From contig CALFPM010000063.1 of NCBI GenBank assembly GCA_937919155.1, forward strand, positions 1-21,309: a stretch of DNA of 21,309 nt. Direction: 5' to 3'. Position numbers and translations under genes: made by a program. Below the pieces are notes generated by a model that was given only the letters and a program-made list of their open reading frames with translations, was not told the origin of the DNA and ran no database searches. Below, piece after piece: positions 7,098 through 13,761 of this stretch. The DNA is from an uncultured Clostridia bacterium. GTDB taxonomy: Bacteria > Bacillota > Clostridia > Oscillospirales > Acutalibacteraceae. Each line of letters opens with the position of its first letter. Within the stretch, counting starts at the first letter, position 1.

Positions 7098-7140
7098 AAG
7101 GCTTGTATAGGTTGATTGCCCATACAAGCCTTGATTTTTA
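7098..7140. terminator. Bidirectional terminator between the coiled-coil gene and the XRE gene
   Basis: An 11-bp perfect stem (AAGGCTTGTAT at 7098-7108 with its complement at 7122-7132) has T-rich flanks on both strands: GATTTTTA on the plus side and TTTTTG on the minus side. The convergent XRE gene ends inside the plus-side T tract. Confidence 0.88.
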
Positions 7141-7548
7141 TTCAGTATCTTCAAGAAGTTTTGAATCCTCAACCCACACGGTCTGAGCCTTTTCCAATAT
7201 CTCCGACTTGCGGATTGACTCGCGGTAAAAGCTGATAAGCTGTTTTTCCTCGGGTGTGAGGGACATCAGCTCCCTCTTTTCGGGTGAACTTGCAATCAGT
7301 GTTTTGGAATTCTCCGAACTTTCGGTGAAAAATTCCTCCAAAAAATCATTAACAGAAACATCATAGAATGCCGCAAGCCTCATAATAACATCAAGCTCAG
7401 GTTTTCTGACGGTTTCGTATTTGGTGTAGGTTGTTCTGTCTATCCCCAGGAAGTCCGCAATTTTCTTCTGAGTGCAACCGCTTGCAACTCTGAATCTGCG
7501 AAGCACTTCGCCGAGCTCTTTCTCTGTTACGCCCAAATAAACTCTCAT
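7138..7548 (-). CDS. XRE-family helix-turn-helix transcriptional regulator
   Basis: This 136-residue DNA-binding protein has an N-terminal Cro/C1-type domain (about residues 8-65): ELGEVLRRFRVASGCTQKKIADFLGIDRTTYTKYE shows the five-helix XRE pattern, with TQKKIADFLG as the first helix of the HTH and RTTYTKYE in recognition. The C-terminal half, with the charged segments LTPEEKQLISFYRES and KSEILEKAQ, is probably for dimerisation or sensing. The start is the ATG at 7548, preceded by AAGGAGGTCGCAAA. A GTG- or ATG-extended frame from 7587 lacks support. It is divergent from the HAD phosphatase gene and shares palindrome-containing intergenic DNA with it, so autoregulation and control of that neighbour are plausible but unproven. 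Confidence 0.9.
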   Translation of the reverse strand: MRVYLGVTEKELGEVLRRFRVASGCTQKKIADFLGIDRTTYTKYETVRKPELDVIMRLAAFYDVSVNDFLEEFFTESSENSKTLIASSPEKRELMSLTPEEKQLISFYRESIRKSEILEKAQTVWVEDSKLLEDTE

Positions 7549-7568
7549 TTTGCGACCTCCTTCCTGTG

Positions 7569-7628
7569 TGTTGACAACATTATACAAACTTTTATCGGCA
7601 ATTTCATCAACTGTGACAAATCATCACA
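7569..7628 (-). promoter_or_regulatory. Promoter and operator-like palindromes of the XRE gene
   Basis: On the minus strand a perfect TATAAT lies at 7579-7584 with a poor -35 region. Overlapping the expected transcription start is the palindrome TGTTGACAACA (7569-7579). Upstream of the -35 position is a second one, TGTGACAAATCATCACA (7612-7628), with 5-bp arms. Both are good candidates for regulator binding. On the plus strand a TAAAAT at 7670-7675, with a weak -35, may serve the HAD gene. Confidence 0.5.
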
Positions 7629-7711
7629 TATTTTTTCCTTTTTTTCTTTATCTACTCATTTAAAACTGTTAAAATATAGCTGTTTAATTTAAAATATCGG
7701 AGTTGATTGCG

Positions 7712-8497
7712 ATGAACAACGGCATTTTCGCCAACACAAAATATTTCATAATCGATATGGACGGAACCTTCTATCTTGACGGCAACATAATTGAAGGCTC
7801 CATTGAGTTCATTGAAAAAGCAAAAGAAAGCGGCAGAGATTTTTATTTCTTCACAAACAATTCTTCAAACAACGTTGAAGTTTGCAGAGCAAAGCTTGAA
7901 AAAATGGGATTCCCCGTTGACGAAAGCAAAGTAATTATCTCATCCCATGTTGCCGCCGATTACCTTAACCGCAACTACAGCGGAAAGAAGGTGTTTCTCC
8001 TCGGCAACGAAAGACTGACAGGCGATTTTGAAAAAGCAGGTATCAACCTTGTTGCGGAAAACCCCGACATTGTTGTGCTCGGCTTTGACACAACCCTCAC
8101 CTATCAGAAAATGTGGGATGCCGTAAGATACATTGACGGCGGTGCGGTTTATCTGGCAACCCACCCCGACCTGAACTGCCCCACCGCAGACGGCTATATG
8201 CCCGACACAGGCTCAATGATTGAGCTTTTTGCCGCTTCAACAGGCAAAAGACCCACAGTGCTTGGCAAACCCATGACCGCAACCGTTGATTATATCACCG
8301 AGATGCTCGGATGTAAGCGTGAGGAACTTGCGTTCATCGGCGACAGACTTGCAACCGACATTGCAATCGGCGCAAATCACGGAATCCCTTGCGCTCTTGT
8401 TTACAGCGGAGTCACAACCCCCGAGGAATATGCCGCATCAGACATCAAAGCAAGCGTTGCGGTTGAAAACCTCAAGGCACTCGCAGAATATCTTTAA
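7712..8497 (+). CDS. HAD-superfamily hydrolase, subfamily IIA (NagD/AraL-like phosphatase)
   Basis: This 261-residue cytoplasmic phosphatase has motif I DMDGTFYLDG (nucleophile Asp15, acid/base Asp17), motif II in FFTNNSS (about 46-52), a C2-type cap in the middle (through ATHPDLNCPTADGYMPDTGSM), motif III Lys in VLGKP, and motif IV FIGDRLATDIAIGAN. Members act on sugar phosphates, pyridoxal phosphate or nucleotides. The sequence alone does not fix the substrate. I chose ATG 7712 with CGGAG about 9 bases upstream. An in-frame TTG at 7703 abuts the ribosome-binding site. It is divergent from the XRE regulator and followed by the riboswitch-queT unit. Confidence 0.92.
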   Translation: MNNGIFANTKYFIIDMDGTFYLDGNIIEGSIEFIEKAKESGRDFYFFTNNSSNNVEVCRAKLEKMGFPVDESKVIISSHVAADYLNRNYSGKKVFLLGNERLTGDFEKAGINLVAENPDIVVLGFDTTLTYQKMWDAVRYIDGGAVYLATHPDLNCPTADGYMPDTGSMIELFAASTGKRPTVLGKPMTATVDYITEMLGCKREELAFIGDRLATDIAIGANHGIPCALVYSGVTTPEEYAASDIKASVAVENLKALAEYL

Positions 8498-8508
8498 TTA
8501 ACCAAAAA

Positions 8509-8588
8509 TGTCAGTTCGTAACCTTCCTGACGGACACCTGCTCGGTGTCAAACAAAACTAAAGGCGCTGCACGGCAGCAAAAGGAGCA
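8509..8588 (+). promoter_or_regulatory. preQ1 riboswitch upstream of queT, probably class III
   Basis: The leader contains stem GTCAG/CTGAC (8510-8514 with 8527-8531) enclosing TTCGTAACCTTC, a second hairpin GACACC/GGTGTC (8533-8538 with 8544-8549), and an A-rich tail AACAAAACTAAAGG (8551-8564). CCTT in the first loop (8522-8525) can pair with AAGG of the tail (8561-8564), giving an H-type pseudoknot. The GTAACC loop and AACAAAAC-type tail resemble known preQ1 aptamers. The apical loop TGCTC (8539-8543) is fully complementary to GAGCA (8584-8588), which overlaps the Shine-Dalgarno AAGGAG. Class III preQ1 riboswitches occur in Ruminococcaceae before queT and act through a Shine-Dalgarno distant from the aptamer. 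The exact class is inferred. Confidence 0.78.
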
Positions 8589-8593
8589 TAAAA

Positions 8594-9100
8594 ATGAAAA
8601 ACAAAAAAATTCTTTATCTCGTTCACGGAGCGATGATAGCGGCAATCTATGCCGCCGCAACCTATTTCAGCGCGGTTCTCGGAATTGCTTACAATGCAAT
8701 TCAGTTCCGTTTTTCCGAAGCACTGACAATCCTTGCAGTGTTCACACCCGCAGCAATCCCCGGTTTGACCGTTGGCTGTATTCTGGGCAACATATCAAGT
8801 CCGTTCGGAATATGGGACATCGTTTTCGGCTCGGCTGCAACACTTCTTGCGGCAATCTGTGCAAGAAAACTGAGAAACATAAAGTTCAAAGGACTTCCCC
8901 TGCTTTCCGTTCTGATGCCCGTAATATTCAATGCAATCATCGTTGGCGCAGAAATAACCTTTCTCTTCCCCACAGATGCGCCGAGTCTGACGGCATTTAC
9001 CGTTGCCGCTCTTGAAGTGGGCGCAGGCGAAGCGGTTGTGTGCCTTGCAGGCGGCATCCCCCTTTATTTTGCCATTCAGAAAAGCCGGCTTTTCAAATAG
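8594..9100 (+). CDS. queT: QueT family transporter (queuosine precursor uptake)
   Basis: This 168-residue integral membrane protein has about five to six hydrophobic segments (LVHGAMIAAIYAAATYFSAV, EALTILAVFTPAAIPGLTVG, IVFGSAATLLAAICA, LSVLMPVIFNAIIVGAEI, AVVCLAGGIPLYFAI). It fits the QueT family, the S-component-like membrane protein that takes up a queuosine precursor such as preQ1, probably with an ECF energy-coupling module encoded elsewhere. The conserved RFSEALTILA and GCILGN segments are typical. AAGGAG at 8581-8586 gives 7-base spacing to the ATG. The preQ1-like riboswitch directly upstream supports both substrate and regulation. The gene ends one base before the convergent yqfD stop. 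Confidence 0.92.
   Translation: MKNKKILYLVHGAMIAAIYAAATYFSAVLGIAYNAIQFRFSEALTILAVFTPAAIPGLTVGCILGNISSPFGIWDIVFGSAATLLAAICARKLRNIKFKGLPLLSVLMPVIFNAIIVGAEITFLFPTDAPSLTAFTVAALEVGAGEAVVCLAGGIPLYFAIQKSRLFK
9079..9094. terminator. Perfect palindrome at the queT/yqfD junction, possible compact terminator
   Basis: GAAAAGCCGGCTTTTC (9079-9094) is a perfect 16-bp palindrome inside the last codons of queT. The A/T arms could act as a small terminator stem for convergent transcripts. No separate terminator is present because the two stop codons are one base apart. It may also be chance. Confidence 0.35.
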
Positions 9101-9101
9101 G

Positions 9102-10271
9102 CTATTGCGCAAGCTCCTCAATTTCGAGCGGAATTTCTTTTCCGATATTTTCAATACACACAAATTCGCCGCTGAGTGCGCAGCCGTCAGGCTTTGCATC
9201 GGCGGTTATTTTTTTGCTTTCCGCTTTAAGATAACGGAAATCTTCCGTGCACTGTTCAAAAAATCTCAGACCCGCAACAAGCCTTGCCTGTTCATCACTC
9301 AGGCTGACGGAAACATTCTCTCTTTCCGTTTTCACGCAGCGCACAAGGGCAAGCGGCAAGGTTACTCCGTTGATTTTCACTTCGGTTTTATCCCTGTAAG
9401 TACCGTCAGGAATTTTACCCAACGGTATGGAAAAATTCAGAAACTCGATTATATAAGAGTATTTGTTCACGGCTGTTTTTTCGGCGGTGAACTCTTTTTT
9501 TATCTCACTGTTGATTTTCCTTTCCGTCCGCGCCACAACATAACCCTTTGCCCTGCAAAAGCTGACGGTCAGATCCTTGTTTTCCCTGATTCCGCTGATC
9601 AGCAAGTCGCCTTTGACAACGGCATTGCCGATTTTCTGTTCCTGCGTGCCGCTGAACGGGCGCAGAATCATTATCTGGCCGTCCCGCGATGCCACAATTT
9701 CGGTGGGGGTTTCTTCCTCGTTTTCAGGATTAATCACCCTTTCCCTCACCTCTATAACCGCCGTACAGCCGTCAAAATTTATGTTGACCCAGGACAGTTC
9801 TTCAAGATGCTTCAGAGCCTCAATCTCAACGGCGGTTATGTCAACCCTGTTTTCCGACACGCCTTTTTTCACTCCAAGCTGCTCAAAAACCCCCGTGATT
9901 TTCTCGGATGGAACGCGCACATTGCCGATAACATCAATCGTCCACACTCTCGTTGAAAGAATGCATATCACCGCAACGCAAAAAAACATTCCTGCAAGCA
10001 CGCCGACTCTGTGGCTGTGACGGTTCAAAAAGAACGGCAAACCGTGCTTTCTCTGTATTCTGACCTTCATTCCCGATTTTTTTGCGGCTCGGCGTATTTT
10101 TTTGTAGCCGTTGCAATCGGTGCAGGCACGGATAACGGAATTCACACTTTTAAGCTCCCAAAGATTTATTCCGTTCAGCCTGCAAAGGTTGATGAATCTT
10201 TCGGGGAAGCCTCCTTTTGCACAGAAACTGACATAACCTGCAACAAAACGCAGGAACTTAAGCAAAAGCAT
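9102..10271 (-). CDS. yqfD: Sporulation protein YqfD
   Basis: This 389-residue protein matches YqfD of endospore formers, which is needed for sporulation and made in the mother cell. It has a basic cytoplasmic N-terminus (about 1-85), one clear membrane span (about 88-107) and a long outward-facing region with WTIDVIGNVRVPSEKI and repeated short beta-rich segments, including the ASRDGQIMILRPFSGT and GNAVVKGDLLISG stretches. Its ATG follows TAGGAGGTAACC, in which the TAG is the yqfC stop. The yqfC-yqfD order and spacing match Bacillus and Clostridia. Regulation by sporulation sigma factor E is known for the family, but I see no convincing site here. Confidence 0.92.
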   Translation of the reverse strand: MLLLKFLRFVAGYVSFCAKGGFPERFINLCRLNGINLWELKSVNSVIRACTDCNGYKKIRRAAKKSGMKVRIQRKHGLPFFLNRHSHRVGVLAGMFFCVAVICILSTRVWTIDVIGNVRVPSEKITGVFEQLGVKKGVSENRVDITAVEIEALKHLEELSWVNINFDGCTAVIEVRERVINPENEEETPTEIVASRDGQIMILRPFSGTQEQKIGNAVVKGDLLISGIRENKDLTVSFCRAKGYVVARTERKINSEIKKEFTAEKTAVNKYSYIIEFLNFSIPLGKIPDGTYRDKTEVKINGVTLPLALVRCVKTERENVSVSLSDEQARLVAGLRFFEQCTEDFRYLKAESKKITADAKPDGCALSGEFVCIENIGKEIPLEIEELAQ

Positions 10272-10280
10272 GGTTACCTC

Positions 10281-10568
10281 CTAATTGCAGAACTCAACGC
10301 CTGTTATTATGCCTTTTATTATTGCCTGACCGTTCTGCATGGACACAACCGTCAGCTCACAGCCGCAAATCCTGACGGTGAGCCTGCCCGTGTTAAGGGC
10401 AATCACACAATCGCCGTATTCCAACACACCCTGACAGCCGTCCACAAGCACCTCACGGTTGCCGCTCATCTCAATGTGAGCAAAGCCGCCCAATGTATCG
10501 CAAGGCAAGTTAAAACTGTTCGTTATGGTATCAATAATTTTATCGGTTCTGTATCTTCTGTTTCTCAT
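10281..10568 (-). CDS. yqfC: Sporulation protein YqfC (YabP/YqfC family)
   Basis: This 95-residue protein of the YabP/YqfC family has an N-terminal basic segment, then hydrophobic beta-strand repeats (GGFAHIEMSGNREVLVDGCQGVLEYGD, IALNTGRLTVRICGCELTV) typical of the family. Its partner yqfD starts 9 bases downstream, and its stop codon is part of the yqfD ribosome-binding site. The ATG is preceded by CAGGAGAGGGCAAA. It is divergent from ylbJ, another sporulation gene, across about 106 bases. Within that gap, CATAGAAT (plus, near 10640) and CATAGTTT (minus) loosely resemble sigma-E -10 boxes but are too weak to call. Confidence 0.9.
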   Translation of the reverse strand: MRNRRYRTDKIIDTITNSFNLPCDTLGGFAHIEMSGNREVLVDGCQGVLEYGDCVIALNTGRLTVRICGCELTVVSMQNGQAIIKGIITGVEFCN

Positions 10569-10674
10569 TTTGCCCTCTCCTGCTCCAGAGTCATTTCACT
10601 CTAAACTATGATTTCTTCTCATTAAAAAGAACAGAGCAGACATAGAATGTATCATTGCAGTGAGGTGTTGCACA

Positions 10675-11721
10675 ATGAAAAATCACAGAGGATATTTATC
10701 TTTGATTGCGGGAACGGCTCTTCTGATGTCCGCTTTCCTGTTTACGGACGATTTTGTGAGAGGCATTGAAACAGGACTTGCTCTTTGCGGAAAAATAGTC
10801 ATTCCGTCCCTTTTTCCTTTTCTGATTGCCTCGTCACTTGCAGGCAGCGGCAATATGCCGCCCGTTGTCAAAAAATTCATCGGACCCGTCACCCGCCTGC
10901 TTTTCGGACTGCCTACCGAAAGCATATCCGCCATTATCCTCGGTCAGCTCGGAGGCTATCTTTCGGGTCCGAAAGCAATTCAGTCTCTCCGCTCAAATGG
11001 GGTAATAAACAAATCTCAGGCGGAGCGTATGCTCCTTTTCAGCGTCAATGCAGGAATGGGATTCTCAGTGAATGCAATCGGCAACGGTATGCTCGGCAGT
11101 CGTGAGGCAGGCAAGATATTGCTTATTTCTCTGTGTATTTCCTCAATTGTCCCCTGCGTTGCAGGCAGATTTGCGATAAAAGATTCTTCCGAAACAACAC
11201 AAAAAAGTAACATAAAAACCGCACCCTTTTCCGCCTGTGTTGTGAACAGTGTGTGTTCAGGAACAAAGGCAATGCTTAACGCCTGCGGCTTTGTGATTGT
11301 TTTTTCGGGAATCGGCTGCGTTGCGGAAAGGCTTGTTCACCCTCCTTTTATCCGCCTTATTCTCGGCAGTTTTCTTGAGGTCACCAAAGGCTGTGCCGCC
11401 CTTTCGGGCAAGGTTTCTCTTCCCGTCATTGCCGCCGTCTGTGCTTTCGGCGGTCTTTGCGTGCATATGCAGATTTTCGCTCTGGACGATGATTTCTCCG
11501 TGAACATTCCCCGTTTTTTCTTTTTCCGTCTGCTTCACGCAGGGGCAGCATATGCCGTTTGCAGAGTCATTCTGCACTTTCATCCCGTAACCTTGCCTGC
11601 TTCTGTCACTTTCTATTCAAATGCCGAGGTTTTCTCCTTTTCCGCCCCTGCGGCAATCTCCCTGCTTTTTCTTTGTGCTTTGCTCATATTAGACCTTGAT
11701 AACAACCGAAAAATATGTTAA
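10675..11721 (+). CDS. ylbJ: Sporulation integral membrane protein YlbJ
   Basis: This 348-residue polytopic membrane protein has a nucleoside-recognition/Gate-domain arrangement. The N-terminal membrane helix is followed by the family segment GLALCGKIVIPSLFPFLIASSL, LLFGLPTESISAIILGQLGGYLSGPKA, then NAGMGFSVNAIGNGMLGS and several more helices, with a final helix near the C-terminus. YlbJ is made in the mother cell during sporulation and helps form resistant spores. I chose ATG 10675 behind GAGGTG (10662-10667). The GTG at 10660 overlaps that ribosome-binding site. Together with yqfCD it marks the organism as a potential spore former. The promoter of the next gene lies within its last codons. 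Confidence 0.93.
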   Translation: MKNHRGYLSLIAGTALLMSAFLFTDDFVRGIETGLALCGKIVIPSLFPFLIASSLAGSGNMPPVVKKFIGPVTRLLFGLPTESISAIILGQLGGYLSGPKAIQSLRSNGVINKSQAERMLLFSVNAGMGFSVNAIGNGMLGSREAGKILLISLCISSIVPCVAGRFAIKDSSETTQKSNIKTAPFSACVVNSVCSGTKAMLNACGFVIVFSGIGCVAERLVHPPFIRLILGSFLEVTKGCAALSGKVSLPVIAAVCAFGGLCVHMQIFALDDDFSVNIPRFFFFRLLHAGAAYAVCRVILHFHPVTLPASVTFYSNAEVFSFSAPAAISLLFLCALLILDLDNNRKIC

Positions 11722-11724
11722 AAT
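11696..11724 (+). promoter_or_regulatory. Extended -10 promoter within the end of ylbJ
   Basis: TTGATA (11696-11701) and TAAAAT (11719-11724) are 17 bases apart, with a TG at the extended -10 position (11716-11717). The -35 element lies inside the ylbJ coding sequence and the -10 element overlaps the stop. It probably drives the four-cysteine protein and the sialidase-like gene independently of sporulation control. Confidence 0.8.
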
Positions 11725-11741
11725 TTATTGGATATTAGGAT

Positions 11742-11761
11742 AACACCGCAGAAAGGGTGTT
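11742..11761 (+). promoter_or_regulatory. Ribosome-binding-site hairpin before the four-cysteine gene
   Basis: AACACC (11742-11747) pairs perfectly with GGTGTT (11756-11761). The 3' arm contains the GGTG of the probable Shine-Dalgarno AAAGGGTG (11752-11759), while the loop holds the rest. The structure would hide part of the ribosome-binding site of a gene that also uses a GTG start, pointing to low or controlled translation. Confidence 0.5.
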
Positions 11762-11767
11762 CACGCT

Positions 11768-11986
11768 GTGAAAAGAAAGTTAACCGAAAAGAAAAAATAC
11801 GCCGCCGTGTGCGAAAACTGCCTCCACGGCAGACTTGCGCCCGATGAGCAAACCGTCCTTTGCGTAAAAAAAGGTATTGTTCAGCCGGACGGCACCTGCA
11901 GGCGCTATTCATATGACCCTCTTAAGCGCAGGCCCAAAAAACCTCTGCTTATTGAACAGGCAGACCCATCAGATTTCACACTGTGA
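11768..11986 (+). CDS. Small four-cysteine protein, putative zinc binding
   Basis: This 72-residue basic protein starts at GTG (11768). It contains CENC (Cys15, Cys18), a third Cys at 32 in VLCVKKGIV and a fourth at 44 in DGTCRRY, spaced as in a small zinc ribbon or knuckle, followed by YDPLKRRPKKP. I recall similar short proteins in the Clostridia as conserved hypotheticals but cannot name a function; nucleic-acid binding is a guess from the basic charge. The downstream sialidase-like gene starts 10 bases after its stop, and its ribosome-binding site overlaps that stop. The two are therefore probably cotranscribed from the promoter at 11696-11724. Confidence 0.8.
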   Translation: MKRKLTEKKKYAAVCENCLHGRLAPDEQTVLCVKKGIVQPDGTCRRYSYDPLKRRPKKPLLIEQADPSDFTL

Positions 11987-11996
11987 GGTAATAAAA

Positions 11997-12986
11997 ATGA
12001 AAACAATGAAAGAATTTGTCTGCAATCCCCTGCCCACCCCCAACTGCCACGCATCAACCGTTCTCCCCCTGCCTGACGGTACCGTGCTCTGTGCATGGTT
12101 CGGCGGCACAAAAGAGGGCAAAACCGATGTTGATATCTGGTGTGCACGCCGTGACGAAAACGGTTGGGAAAAGCCCATAAACATTTGCTACAAAAAACAT
12201 ATCCCTCACTGGAACCCTGTGCTTTTTCTGCGCAAAAACGGCGAGGTTGTCCTTTTCTTCAAGGTAGGCAAGGAAATCCACTCCTGGCGCACCTTTGCAA
12301 GCGTTTCAACCGATGGCGGCAAAACTTTCGGCGAACCCTATGAACTTGTCAACGGCGATAAAAGCGGTGGCAGAGGCCCCGTCAAGAACAAGTGTCTGCG
12401 CCTTTCGGACGGCAGAGTGCTTGCTCCCGCGTCAAGCGAAAACAGAGGCTGGAACTGCTTTATCGACACCTCTTTCGATGACGGCATAACCTGGAAAAAA
12501 GGTCAGAAAATAAAGACAGAGCGTACTGCACCCATTCTCAACAGCCTTAACAAATTCACATCAAACCTCATTCCCATGATTCAGCCCACCCTCTGGGAAT
12601 CCGAAAACGGCAAGGTGCATATGCTCACGAGAACACCCGTTGGCAGGGCATACAGAAGCGATTCCGAGGATTACGGCGAAACCTGGTGTCAGGCATATCC
12701 CACCGTGCTGCCCAATAACAACAGCGGTCTTGATGTTGTGAAAGTCCCGAGCGGAGAGCTTTATCTCATTTCCAATCCCGTCAGCGAAAACTGGGGCGAG
12801 CGTTCACCTCTTACTATTCAGAAATCCTGCGACAACGGCGTCAGCTGGGAAACAATCATCACTCTTGAAGAAGAAAAGCTTGACAGTGAATTTTCATATC
12901 CCGCAATGGTCTATATGGACGGTGCGCTCCATATTTCATACACTTACGAGCGTCTCAACGTTGCATATTGGAAAATCGAGCTTTAA
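11997..12986 (+). CDS. Sialidase-like BNR/Asp-box protein, cytoplasmic
   Basis: This 329-residue protein of the sialidase-like six-blade beta-propeller superfamily (BNR_2 type) opens with HASTVLPLPDGTVLCAWFGGTKEGKTDVDIW, typical of that group, and carries four Asp boxes (S-x-D-x-G-x-T/S-W/F at about residues 104-111, 159-166, 223-230 and 277-284). It has no signal peptide, so any glycosidase would act in the cytoplasm. I do not see the RIP motif of secreted sialidases and cannot identify a full catalytic arginine triad. True sialidase activity is therefore uncertain, and another glycoside or lyase activity is possible. The start is ATG 11997 after GAGGT at 11985-11989. A longer frame from 11877 overlaps the small upstream gene and is not used. 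Confidence 0.85.
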   Translation: MKTMKEFVCNPLPTPNCHASTVLPLPDGTVLCAWFGGTKEGKTDVDIWCARRDENGWEKPINICYKKHIPHWNPVLFLRKNGEVVLFFKVGKEIHSWRTFASVSTDGGKTFGEPYELVNGDKSGGRGPVKNKCLRLSDGRVLAPASSENRGWNCFIDTSFDDGITWKKGQKIKTERTAPILNSLNKFTSNLIPMIQPTLWESENGKVHMLTRTPVGRAYRSDSEDYGETWCQAYPTVLPNNNSGLDVVKVPSGELYLISNPVSENWGERSPLTIQKSCDNGVSWETIITLEEEKLDSEFSYPAMVYMDGALHISYTYERLNVAYWKIEL

Positions 12987-13023
12987 TCAATAAATATTTT
13001 ACACATTTATCATAATATACCTC

Positions 13024-13052
13024 TTGTAAAAAAACATTTTTACTGATATAAT
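13024..13052 (+). promoter_or_regulatory. Promoter of the lipoprotein-MBOAT-DHHW operon, with inverted repeat
   Basis: TTGTAA (13024-13029) and a perfect TATAAT (13047-13052) are 17 bases apart with an extended -10 TG (13044-13045). The spacer contains a perfect inverted repeat, GTAAAAA (13026-13032) and TTTTTAC (13037-13043), around AACA. It fits an operator position between the two promoter elements. Confidence 0.82.
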
Positions 13053-13092
13053 CAAACCCGTTGCAAACAATAAAAATATTAAGGAGAAAAAC

Positions 13093-13749
13093 ATGAAAAA
13101 GATTATTGCAATTCTTCTTGCCCTCGCAGCAATCCTCACTTTTGCAGCTTGCGGCAACAATTCCGGCACAACAGACGAAACCACCACAACAACTGCAGCT
13201 CCCTCATTTGAGCTCACAGGCACTCTTGAGGAAATCGCAAATCAGATTCTCGAAAAAGCAACTAAGATCGAAATGATGCTTATGCCTCCCACAGAGATTG
13301 ACTTCAGCGATGTTGAAGCTGCTCAGTCATTCATCGGCATCGACCCCACAGGCAAGGCTGCAAAGGCAGTTTTCGTTGAACCCATGATCGGTTCAATCCC
13401 CTTCTCAATGTGCGTTGTTGAAGCTGCTGAAGGTGTTGACATCGAAGCTCTCAAGAACGAAATCCTTGAAGGCGTAAACTACAGAAAGTGGATTTGCGTT
13501 GCAGCAGAAAAGATCCTTGTTTCAAACTGCGGCAACAAGATTCTTATGATTATGTCAACCGAAGAAATCGTTGACGATGTTTACAACGCATTCTCAACAA
13601 TCACAGAAAACTCAGCTTCAGCTCCCCTCACAAGAGCAGGCGAAGTTAACGAAGAGCCTCCCGTTGAAGAAGGCGTTGCCGATATGGGCGTTGCTGACAT
13701 GGAAATCCCTGCTGATATGCCCGCATTTGACGGCGAAACTCTTGAATAA
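13093..13749 (+). CDS. Lipoprotein associated with MBOAT/DHHW genes (DUF4358-like)
   Basis: This 218-residue secreted lipoprotein has a basic-hydrophobic signal peptide ending in the lipobox TFAAC (acylated Cys20), then a Thr-rich linker (about 21-36) and a folded domain of about 150 residues. The domain includes GKAAKAVFVEPMIGSIPFSMCVVEAAEGVDIEALKNEI and RKWICVAAEKILVSNCGNKILMIMS, followed by an acidic, Met/Pro-rich tail. Similar lipoproteins accompany MBOAT and DHHW genes in many Clostridia. I believe they fall in DUF4358, but I am not certain of the number. Its role is unknown; it may assist acyl transfer outside the membrane, by analogy with AlgF-type partners. The promoter lies 41 bases upstream, and the ribosome-binding site is AAGGAG. 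Confidence 0.85.
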   Translation: MKKIIAILLALAAILTFAACGNNSGTTDETTTTTAAPSFELTGTLEEIANQILEKATKIEMMLMPPTEIDFSDVEAAQSFIGIDPTGKAAKAVFVEPMIGSIPFSMCVVEAAEGVDIEALKNEILEGVNYRKWICVAAEKILVSNCGNKILMIMSTEEIVDDVYNAFSTITENSASAPLTRAGEVNEEPPVEEGVADMGVADMEIPADMPAFDGETLE

Positions 13750-13761
13750 TCATTAAAAATG

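Noticed and set aside
9003..9956. 317-codon plus-strand open frame
   Set aside because: It is fully antisense to yqfD and the queT end, has a low-complexity Phe/His/Arg-rich translation and no ribosome-binding site.
10569..10674. Sigma-E promoters for yqfC and ylbJ
   Set aside because: CATAGAAT and CATAGTTT only partly match the -10 consensus and no clear -35 partner is at the right distance, so I did not call them.
11877..11996. 40-residue upstream extension of the sialidase-like protein
   Set aside because: It overlaps the four-cysteine gene in another frame; ATG 11997 has GAGGT at the right distance and begins the homologous region.
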